From the NCBI GenBank assembly GCA_039619475.1, contig CM077116.1, positions 201,027,117-201,091,116 on the forward strand: a stretch of 64,000 nucleotides of DNA, given 5' to 3'. The DNA is from Icerya purchasi. Its lineage: Eukaryota > Arthropoda > Insecta > Hemiptera > Monophlebidae. Below, one piece after another: positions 50,101 to 62,500 of the stretch; positions within the stretch are counted from its first letter, which is position 1, and the number at the start of each line of letters is the position of its first letter. The notes beneath the pieces are model-generated. The model was not told the DNA's origin and made no database searches. It saw only the letters and a list, made by a program, of their open reading frames with translations. Made by a program: the position numbers and the translations under genes.

Positions 50101-53100
50101 CATACGTAACATTGCAATATCTTGTTCTTGATCCTTAGGCTTAATTTCCTATCGCAAAGGGTGTTTTTTAATTTCATAAATGTGTTTCTGGCCATCTCTA
50201 TACGAGTACGTATTTCCATATCAGAATCATTACTTTGTGTTATCCAGCTACCTAAATATTTATATTTTTCCGTTCGTTCAATTTCTTCGCTGTCTAAAAA
50301 TAATTTTTCATTTAGATTAGGCTGTCTTGCAACTACCATGAATTTTGTTTTTTTAGTATTTATACTGACTCCTTTCTTCTTGCTTTCTACTGCAACTATG
50401 TCTAGTAGCCTTTGTAGGTCTGTTACATTTTCCGCCAGTAGTGCAGTATCGTCAGCAAAGCGAATCACTGAAATTCTTTCGCCTGCAATTTTTATCCCTT
50501 CACTACGTTCATCTAATGCTTGAGCAAAAATTGCCTCAGAATACAGATTGAATAGTACCGGCGACAATACGCATCCTTGCCTAACCCCTCGTTTTATTGG
50601 TATTTGATCTGTTAATTGTTCATCTATTAATATTCTTGCATGTTGTTTTTCATAAAGCGTTTGTATAATCTTAATATCCGACTGGCAAATACCTATATCT
50701 TTTAATGTTTTTATTAGTTCCGTGTGCCATACCTTGTCGAAAGCTTTGTAATAGTCTGTAAAACAAATGTATACTGATTTTCCGAACTCCAGTTGTCTTT
50801 GGATTAATGTTTTCATACAAAATAATGCTTCTCTTGTACCCATTCCGTTACAGAAACCGAACTGGTTCCATTTCATGTTTTCTTCGCATATTTTAATTAT
50901 GCGTCGATGAATTACCCGCAGAAATATTTTTAGAACGTGGCTCATTAGACTAATTAATCTATATTCATCACATCTATATGCATTTGTTGTTTTTGGTATG
51001 GTAATGAACCTTGATTCTAGCCAATCTTCCGGTATTTTACCATTTTTATAGATTACATTGAAAAAGCCAGTAACTTTCTTGTTTTCCATAGGACCCAACA
51101 TTTTTAATATCTCTATTGGTACCTCATCAGGTCCTACCGCCTTCCGTACTTTAGCTTGCTTGATTGCCATCTCCACCTCAGATTCCAAGATTGGCAACGT
51201 ATCCCCTTCTTCTTGCTGTGGCATCCTTTCTTCTTGATCATCAAACAGCGTTTTCACATACTGCTCCCATGTTTTTACCTTTTTAGCAGTATCCGTTATG
51301 ATATCTCCGTTCTCCTTCCTTAGAAAAGTTATATGTCTTTTTTTATATGTATGCGTCGTTTCTTTAATCTTCCTATGTATGTTAAATTCATCATGTTTGC
51401 TATGTAATTGCTCAATCTCTTTACACTGTTCATTCAACCATTCTTCCTTTGCTTGTATGATCTTTTTTCTGATGCTTTTGTTAATTTCTTTATATTTAAG
51501 CGGGTTATTTTTCCACTTTCTTCTATACTCCATTAGGTCTAATATTTCGCTGGTCATCCAGTTCTTGTGTTTTCTGTTTTGTTTCCTTGTAAGTTGCTCT
51601 TTTGTTATCGTATTAATTGTAGATTTTATTTTTCTCCAGTCTTCTTCAATATTTCCAGTGTCTCTCATATTTCGTATTTGATCATTCACCTGCTCTTTTA
51701 TTTTTTCCCGTATTTCATGGTTCTGTAGAATTTGTAGATCTAATCCTATTTTCTTAGTTTTTTGGATTTTCTTTACTCTTATGCGTATCTTTGCTTGTAG
51801 CAGGTTGTGGTCTGTATTCGCATCAGCACTTGGCATAGTCTTTACAGATAATACGCTATTTCTAAAACGCTTATTGGCAATTATAAAATCAATCTGATTT
51901 CGGATTGTTGTTCCCGGTGTATCGGCAGGAGATTTCCATGTATATAACCTTCTCGTGGGTAACTTGAAGTATGTGTTCATAATAGTTAAGTCATTTTGTT
52001 GGCAAAACTGTACTAAGAGATCCCCTCTGTCGTTTCTGACTCCCAATCCAAATGGTCCCGTTATCTCTTTTGTAATTGCATTTCCCACTTTGGCGTTGAA
52101 ATCTCCTATGATGTATGTGGCTTCTTGTTTCTTACAGCTTTTTAGTACTGTTTCAATATCCACGTAAAATTCTTCAAGCTCTTCCATAGTTGCTTCAGTT
52201 GTAGGTGCATATATTTGTATAATGTTTATGTTCACTGGCTGTGCTTTTATCTTGAGTGCTATTATTCGATCATTGTAAGGAACACAAGATATAACGTTTT
52301 TATCCCATTCTTTATCAATTATTATAGCAACTCCTCTATGATGATTTCCATTTTTGTCACCTGAATAATACACTGCCATATTCCCTGTTGCAATCTTTCC
52401 ATTTCCAGGCCATCTTACCTCGCTGAGGCCAAGTATATTCAATTTTAGTCTTTTCATTTCCAGAATCACATTTGATAATTTCCCCGGTTCGTATAATGTG
52501 CGCACATTCCATGTACCCATAATAGTTTCCTTTGTATGATTTGTATTTCTTCGCCCCATTGTTTTGCCTTCCCGGAATCTTAATGTCCCATTCCTCTGTT
52601 CAGACGTCTTATCGCAAAACTGTCGGAAATTTTTTCTTTCGTGTGCTGTTATTCCACTTGTGTTATTGTCCAGTCTCTCAATTTCCACACTAGACCTGGG
52701 ATCCATCATAGCATGGCCAGTCGCATATTTCCCATTACCAAGCCTGGAAACTTGATAACGCCGGGCGCCAGCCGGACCGTATGGCATATATATCCTTTCC
52801 TTTTTTACTTTCATGATGATATTTCTTGGGATGATACTGCAGTGGTTTCCCGTTGCCTTCTGCAGGATTTTCTGTCGGGGTTTACTCCCCTAGCCAAAAA
52901 GACCCCGTTTTAGGGCGCGGGATGCTCGCCTACTCGCTCTAGATTGATGTTCACCAATCCGACTGGGGCACATACGTCTCGAGCGAGTTGCTGATAGTCT
53001 GCTGTTATAATTGCAGTAAAAAGCTTAACGGTATTTATTGGCAGGCAAACCTTCGGTAAGTGAACCTCCCTCTGTTTTCCCATCAGCAGTATAATGTGAG

Positions 53101-53289
53101 TTCTGATTTAGCTTTCCTGATCAGCGCTTAGCCCGCCGAACAGAAAATTACCACCCTGCACGACGTGGACGTACAGAACTCACATGGTTGTTGTTTCGTT
53201 TCTCCGTCGGCGGGACTAGCACCATTTGACGGTCGAGTGACTACTTACTAGAGAAGGTAACTCTAGTTACAACAACCTGTGCCCCGCAT

Positions 53290-53343
<54 letters not shown>

Positions 53344-56300
53344 AACCCCATAGCCTTAAATGCTAATAAAGTGACCCTATGGGCAAATAACTCCTAAAAA
53401 TAAAATAGCGGTAATATAAGAATTCACAATTGTTAAGATACAGTTAAAGTTATACGAAAAGTACTTATTATTAATAAATAATTTTTTCAAAAAAATGGAA
53501 TATTATACATCCGTATGTTTGAACTAAATAAAGTAGTTCTGAATACACTTTAAAAAATACCTTATTTCGTGTAAGAACCTAGAAGGGAAATATCAAAGTT
53601 ATAACAAGTATCAAATTTCACACTTCTGAATTGGTCATCGTTTTAGATTTGTCGTTTCCTTTTTTTCCAGTATATAAATAGTCATCCACGTTAAAGCGTA
53701 ACTGACTTTTTTCTTTTTCTTTTTTGGCTATTTTTTTAAATTATAAAAATAAATGAAACTCGAAGCATCTCTATTCAAAAAAAAAAAAATTAGATAAAAA
53801 TACACAAACATTTATGCTTTATCAAAAAACTTTTTTACCTTTCCTATTTTTCCAAAAAAGCAACTGCTTTTTTTCCCATTGATCGAAAAGTTTTACATTC
53901 AGTAATTTAAAAAAAAAATTTGATTTTTATAAAATCTCTAATTAGTTACCTGGTAAGTAACTCTCATTTTAAGTCTAACCAGTGGCGTAGCGTGAATTTC
54001 AGAACTGGGGAAGCGCCACGATCAAATATTTTTTTTACATAAAAATAAGCATGCGTAAAATTCGGTTAAATACAGAGCAGAATTAAAAATGAATTAAGAG
54101 GATCGAAATGTCTCATTTTTTTGTAAATTAATTCAATTTTTCGGTTCTTGTTTGCGAAAGTGTCAATTACATCATCACGGAAAGATGGTAATTTTCTAAT
54201 GTTTGATAATAATTCTTTTTCAATACTAAAAAAAGCTAATGAAGATTTTGATTTTGTAATCAAATTTTCTAAACTAGGCGTTGGTTTATCATTTGGAATA
54301 CTATTCATTTTTTCTTGAAAACTTAATGAACTAAAACTAATCATTGGAAGTTTTTCAATAATACATATACAATTGCATGTAGTCTCAATTTCAAAAGTGT
54401 TTGCATTTTAACAGACTGTGGTACATTTGCAGTTGCGTAAATAAGATAAACAAGCCGGTATAGTTTCTTCTGTCGTATATCAAAACAGACTGAAAATCGC
54501 GACCCATGACTATCGCTTCCAGTTCCGCTGTTAGTAAATGACAGCGTATCTAAAACGATCCAAAGAAAATCTACTGCAAATACCGCACTACCCTATGCTC
54601 ATACATACACTGACTTCACAAAAATCGCGCTTTATGATCGGTGTACGTAACCGTGAAGTAATTTGACTCAGCGCTTCCAGGCTGAAGATGCGTGCGCATT
54701 TTTCCTTCGCTCTCGATACACATTACTTTGGAATCGCACGGATAAAAATTCACGCAAATGATGTGATTTTGAAGCAACACAACCTGGCGCTTCCAAATTG
54801 AATATGCGTGCGCAACCTTTTTCTACCATCGGGGTACGCAGCAGATCATTCAGAGACAACTCTAGGCAGTAGTAACGTGAAATAGTAAGCTATTTCTGTC
54901 GCTGGCTCTTTCATTTAGCGCTGCTCTTTTTCTAATAATTTTTAATTCTGGCACTTAAATTCAACAAGTTACTTCATCTTTTTTCTGAGGTTCGCATTCT
55001 TTTCGCAAATAGTAAAAAACAATTTCGTACTAATTTGTTAGGGGAAGCGGCGCTTCCATCGCTTCCATTGACGCTACGCCCCTGAGTCTAACCCTTATAG
55101 ACATCTTATCATTAGGTTTGGTCTATTGTGCACCTTAACTTTATAATACTTGACAATTCACCAAGAGTTTGGCACTCACTTAATTTTATATACACACGCA
55201 CATATATATATATATATGTACATGTATAACCCCATAGCCTTAAATGCTAATAAAGTGACCCTATGGGCAAATAACTCCTAAAAATAAAATAGCGGTAATA
55301 TAAGAATTCACAATTATATCACTTTGTTATACTACTTTTCTCACCTTTTCATACGTTTTCTCTAATTTTTAAAAATGAAAAAAATCATTAAAAACATCCG
55401 AAAATTACAATTTATTTATCGCAAATCATTTTTCAAAATCTGGACCCGAGGATTTTGAAGTTGTAATATCGGCTATACTTTTTCTTTAAGGCTCCTCTTT
55501 ATGTTCATGCTTGAGACGTATTTCTTCCTTTTTTCAACTTCTTCACTCTGGCTATTACTGCACTTCTTTTTTTGTTTAAAAGAGAAGGAGCTTAAATAAT
55601 TTTTTAACGGTAGTTTTTTCTATTTCATGAAAGAATTCCCGCTTTTGTTTTATATTTTTATTTCACTTTTAAAGGATTACACCTAATTATAAGTTATGAA
55701 TTTTTAAATGACTTCTGTAGTCGTTTTAAATTCCATATTATAAATTCTTGACAATTTTTTTGTGATTTTCGGCTCCACGAGTAGTCGATTGTCCTAAAAT
55801 TATATGTTATCGTAAAAAAAATTTTAATTCTGATTTATAATCCAAATTTTAAGGTTTATACGTCAAACTGTTCCTGACTTACTGAATTTTATTTAGTATT
55901 TATGTAGTTTCAGAACTATCTTATTATTATATACGTATGCATGAAATTCTAAAAAGCAGAAATCAAATGGTATTGAGAACAACTGAAGGAATTTTAGGGA
56001 ACTATAAATATACGAATCCCTCATAATTACTTGCGTTACAACAGAAAACTACGATAAAATCAAAAAGTGCGTCGGAGTACGCAAATTACGTCGGTTTACC
56101 ATGAATGAAGTTTTTTTTGGTTTTATATTAAAGTAAATTGTATTTTAAAAATTTAATGTTTTCCGTCTTTTTCTTACGTTTTTCACACATTTACATGTGT
56201 AATTTCTGGCTCATGTACTAATAACACTCAGGTGTATATACAATTCACAACTGAAATAAACAAAAAGTAATAAAATGAAAAAATAAACTTTAGTAAATAT

Positions 56301-56530
56301 ACCGATTAATTGAAATGTTGAAGCAGTAGAAAGAAATAAGAGCTTGGAATTAAAAGAAACTTAAAAAGGGATTATACGAATTTATCAGATTGCATATGTC
56401 AAAAACATAAATATGTCAAATAATTATACATTATCGTGATCCACACTATAAGGGCATTTTTAACTTCTTTTTATATTATACAACGCACGTGACATACACA
56501 CACTTTACATTTTAATATGAGCAATAATTG

Positions 56531-56573
<43 letters not shown>

Positions 56574-59500
56574 CGACCATTTTGGCCTCGCAAGGGACGG
56601 TGCCCCTTGACCCCTCTTGTTTACATTTCTATCTCTTTCTCTTCTATACTTTGTATAAAATGATTAAAATTTACAACGTAATTCTAAATCGGTCCATATG
56701 AATATAATAACATAATTATGGAAATCCTATAAAATATAACAAACATTACATAAAATTGGGACATTTTTTGGGATTAGCCGAAGAATTACGTTGTAATTAA
56801 TATATATAATTGGGTTCTTGAAAACGGCTCTTACGACTTTGATGAAATTCACGAATTAAGGGCTTTTAGGGTCTAGAAAGTAATTGGTCAAATGTTTAAG
56901 AAAATTCTATGAAAAGAGCAACTGAAAAGGGGGGGGGGTGCGACCAATGTTTAAGTGATTATCGAATTTTTAGGTTTTATTAAAAAGTAACAAATCGCTT
57001 ATTTAAATTTATTTTTACCATGGTTGAAAATAGATGAAGGCATAATATATCTTTGTTTCGTGAAGAAATATATTTATTCGCGCTTTACACAACGGATTTA
57101 AATATTAAATTAACCTGAATATAGAGAACTTCATTACAGAGTTATACAGATAATAATTTATAGTAATATTTCTGACTTATGAATTTTGGATCTGTTTCAC
57201 TTTTTTGTAAGGCGAGAATGCTTCAACATAAAAACGTATAATGCAATATACACAAAAATGTAGTTTTCATGTCATGTGCATATTACTGTTAAATATTTGA
57301 CATACTATTTTTTTGAACCCTTCCAAGACATAACTACAGTTATGTCGTGTTTCTCGATGGTCATCTAATCTTTTTAGAATTTTTCTTCTTTCAATAGCAG
57401 CTTTTTTGAATTTAGCGTTCCATCCCATAGCTCATCGAAGCCAGAGCCACATTGAACTTTCCGTGAATGATTTACAAAATCAACTAGTTCTTTACAATCG
57501 TAAAAATTTAGAGTCTTCTTCATAGTGTTTGATTTAAAAATTCGATCTTCTCAAAAATGCTTATAAAGTCATTAAGCGGGAAATATATTTTAAATGCCAT
57601 TAGCCTGGAAAAAAAATCTGTTTGATTGAATTTGCACATTTTTCGTTTCTTACTTATTCGAGTAATATATCTTTCACAAGCAGTTTTGCAAGAAACGTGT
57701 TGGGCAAGGCCGCGTCTACGGGGGGGGGGGTTAACCCCCCCCCATGAGAACTGAAATAGTTATTATAAACCTACAAAAATCTGAAAAAAATCATAAATTT
57801 AAAATAAATATTGATGATTTTTTAGGATGTTCTTACGTACTCTTAAAAGAAAAAAGAAAAAATATGCTCCATATTTTTTTTTTTTTTTTTTTTATATATA
57901 TCTTGCTATTTTACACCTAGTCTTATCAACTATTTGGTAATCTATGGAATAAGTTAAAATGACATAGTGAAGGGTGCTAAAATTAACTTATATATGTGTA
58001 TACAAAATGCATACACACATATTTTTACATTCTTATGGACACATACATACCATCACACACGCAAGAATTTGCTTATAAAGAAGCAACTTGTTTTCAAGAG
58101 ATACTATTGATCTCTTACCCAACAGCCAGTACAGTTGCCGCAGCTTGATGTTCAACTCATTTCACTTTGTTGTAATGTGCTTCCTCCAAGTCTTTTAGGT
58201 ACTTCATTAATATGTTATGCAAAATTTTTTATAACGAGTATAATTAATAACGTATGTAATTTTTATTAATGTTCATATTGGGGGTAATTCATTTATGTGA
58301 ATTATTAATACATATAAATCAAAATGATGGAAATTATTAATAGCACGAATATTAGTGAAAAATGTATTGTTATTTATAGAATAAATTTACAAAGAAAAAT
58401 TTCAAACCCCCCCTTTCCAAAATTCTGGGCACGGGCCTGGTGTTGGGCTAAAGGTTGATTATTTTTTTTAAGTGAGCTATTCAGTAGATTAGAACACATA
58501 ATAATCAATTATCATCATTTCATTGACTTCATCTAAAAAGAAGTAGAACTGAAAATAACAAACCGTTTCAGAAACTCTTTAGAAATGTTATTTGGTCAAG
58601 CATTGTTATTTCAAATGAGTGACCAGCTGCGGTATTCTTCACACGCGTTTCTTGAACTAATAAATTAGGACGATGAGCGTTGCAATGTACAAAAAATGCA
58701 GACTGTGTTACTTGTTTAATTCTTTCTTGAAGACTGTGAAACTTACACTAACCGCTGCTGCACCATCATTGGTCTGTCCTTTGTATTTCTGTGCATTTAA
58801 AACGTATTCTGAAAAAACTATTTTAATAATCTGGAAAATGATTATCATCAGTGTTATAAAAATCGATTAAGTCTTCATTAATTTCATTATTATTAGAAAA
58901 TACAGTTTGAATACATATCACTCATTAAATACAATGACGTCATAGCTCAAGAAATAGCGAATTTGAGTTATATGTACAGTCAGAATGCATTTTATGAGTA
59001 CAGCTAGAGGTTAGAACGCCATATTTGTAAATAAGAAACTTGACAACATAAGCAATACTCTTGGAAAGTGTACACCGTTCAAATCACAGTAAATGTTAAT
59101 TTGCGTTTTCTACGAAATAGCGTTTTTTGAGTTATGACGTTATTGTATTTAATGAGCGATACGCTATCTTGTCCTTTAATAGGATATATCGGTTATCTCG
59201 ACGAGCATTATTGTAAAAAACTCACATTTTCGAATTTTATTTCGGGTTTAATCGCATACAGTTACTCTGAGCATATGCAAACTTTCATCAACATTATGAC
59301 CAAGCTGCTTAAGCTCTTACAGTTCTCTCAAGCATTAAATGTCTAATTGTTATCAACTATCATTTCTTAATTTAAATAACTATTCTAAATTTGAAGTGCG
59401 CTTAATGAGCCTTCTAATCGCAAGGACTTGATTTGTAAGAAATTTAAGTACTGAAAAAATTAAGGATACGACTTACTCCGGTATTCTTGGAATACTCGTT

Positions 59501-62500
59501 CTCCTTCGTTGCTAGAACTTACTGTCACCTATATAATGTAAAAAACATTCAAAATTACAAAAGGAAAAATAAAATGAATAAATTATTTCGTTCAAGTTTT
59601 AGTCCTATTTTCTACGCAGAAAGAGAAAATATATTTTTCCTATCGCTGTTGAATTTCATTTATATTTATTATAATACACCGATAGAACAGAATATCGTTT
59701 TATTGTTTTTCTCAGTGTAAAGAAATAAAGTTTAAAAGTTTGTGTTTTTGTTTTGCTGAAAAAATTGTAAAAATACACACAGCTACTTCTTGCTCTGAGC
59801 TCATTAATTTCTTTCCAAATTTATTATTTGCTCTCTGAACAAATATCAAAACTGAGAAAAACAATAATAATTACAATCAAAATTATTCTCACCTATATAT
59901 ATTTTTTATCACGATCATTAGACACAGGTAGGTTAGGATTCTCTGACTCAGAACTGCATGGTAATGGTAATACATTAGATTCTGTAAAGGATCACATTGC
60001 ATCATAAGAATGATTGTTTTCGATAAGGTGAAAACGGTTATAAGTTTAACTGGTTTAATCTTTTGCTATAAGAAATAATTGAACACCGTAATTACTTCTT
60101 GCACCTATTATAATCGGTTACGGTATCTAATTAATCAATTGTAACGACAATAGTGAGCAGAGAAGAGAGAGTAGCATTAATGTTTACAATTAAAGCTTAG
60201 CAATTGCCCTATATCAAATAACAAACTAAAAAGTATTTCTGTAAAAAACAACAAACTTACCGGTTTTATTTAATTCATAGGGAACTTTGCTTTTTATTTT
60301 AGAACTAGTTTAATATTAAATTATTTTCGAAAAAAAATTATGAATTGATTACTTCAGTTTTTCGAAATTGACGCTTAAAAGACATATTTTTATTATTGAT
60401 AAAATCTATTGATACACATACATACATATATCCTGTTAAAGTAATCATCGATTGTTAAAGAACAATCTCGATAATGGCTTTAATAGTAAATTATTAAGAA
60501 TATAAAATTACGATATATTTTTACAGATTAGATATCTTTTTGGTAAAACAAAATGTTAAAGCCTAAAATATATCAAAATTTTTAATAGCAAATCACCGGA
60601 CTGAAATTAAAATAACATTATCAGTTATCAATTATTATTGAAAAAAAAAATACCCATGAGCCAATATATGGTCATGACAGCTTCCGTTTTGGGCGAGAGC
60701 CTCTTGACACACGCGTACTAGGCACCAATGCACATACACGACACATATATACATAAATGTGAAAATATAAAAATAAACTGTTTTATAGTAATTAACAATC
60801 AAATTAAAAATAGAATGATACGTACTAGCAAAGAAAATTTCGGTCTAATAATTAAAAAATGTTATTCGTTTATTAATAATGATTTTATGTATGGTTTACT
60901 TTTAGTGGTATGAAAAATTAAACATCAAAATGAATCAACGGTAAAAATTTCATTAACTTACACAATAACAATTAAAACTTCAATCATTTAGTCAAGTTCG
61001 CGTATTAAAATCACGGGCAATGAAATTATTATTGTAGTTTTCTCAATGTTTCTTAGACAATATCCTTTTATTTTCTTTATTTTCGAATGAAGTAAAATAC
61101 TGAAACATATCAAAAAGTACATTTTGAAATATCTATTAAATTAATTAAGTTATATTTAATTACAAATTAAACTTGCACAGTAATAAAAGAATGTAAGTTT
61201 TAAATGCGAATGCATATTATTTAAAAGTACTTTAAAAAAAAAAAAAAACTGGGGAGCAGTGATTCGCGTAATTTTAGAACAATTGAATTGGAAAACTAGT
61301 ATCGTAAGTAACAATTGTTTAAATATTCTGAACATTTCGCATATAAAATATAATGAGAATTAAATCATTAGTGCAGTTAATACCCAAATACAAAATATTT
61401 CCTAAATTCAATAATTATTCGTGCAAATGAATTATTTTATTAATGATTATATAATGCAAAAGTGAATTTTGGAAAATATTTTGTACTTGTTTTTTAATTA
61501 CATCTTTCCTTATGTTTTAATTAATTTTTTATTCTATCCACACAAACATAGATGTTCTTGTTGTGAATGTAAAAATTGGTTATGAAGATTATTTTTCAAT
61601 TAATATATTTATATTTAAGTATTAAACAAAATGCAATATTTCATGTATTATTATTCCAAAAATACGTATATTATGTATAAACTGATTGTTTAACTAAAAG
61701 AAATAAAATATTAACTAGAATTTTTCAAGTATACCTGAATTATTTCTATGTTGGTTGTTCGTAAAATACCTACTTTCATTAGTATATTACCAAAAAAATA
61801 TTTCAACGGAAAATGTTCCTGAAGTGATCAGGTGTTTAAAAAAGATTTATTTATGTATGTACGTAATATTACTTCCCGAAATTAGGTATAAAATTAAAAG
61901 TTAACAACGGTGAATATGATTTAAATGGAAACGAAATTGGAAATAATCATGTAAAAAGACCAAGTGCAGATGAATATGGCGATGATGATTCCAACCTACA
62001 GGTATTCGATGAAGGACTTTTCAACATCATTAAAAATTTCCCATGGACATTGATACCGGCATCAAGCACAAATCGAGGTATACCATTTCATTTTAAAGTG
62101 AATAATCGTTATAAAATGTAAAAAGAAACAAATATAACAATTATAAAACTGTACCTACTTATTAAAAAAACTTTTCATAATTTTGAAGCATATTAACACA
62201 ATGCCATTATAATAGCGATAAATTTAAATGATAAACTACTGCTTATTAAAAATAGTTTATTAATACAATTAGCTTTTTATTATAGGAAGTACAAAAATAG
62301 CATGTATTATATTAGAACATTTCATAGAAATGTCTACAATCATAATCTAAATCTTATTTTACAAAATTTAAATATTTCATCAACATGTGCATCTTAAATC
62401 TGAAACTTACCAATATTACGCACAAAATTTACAGCACATACATTTATTTCAGGTGAATTTCTGTTACCTCCTGAGAGTAGAGTTTCCAAGCAAGCTGTTT

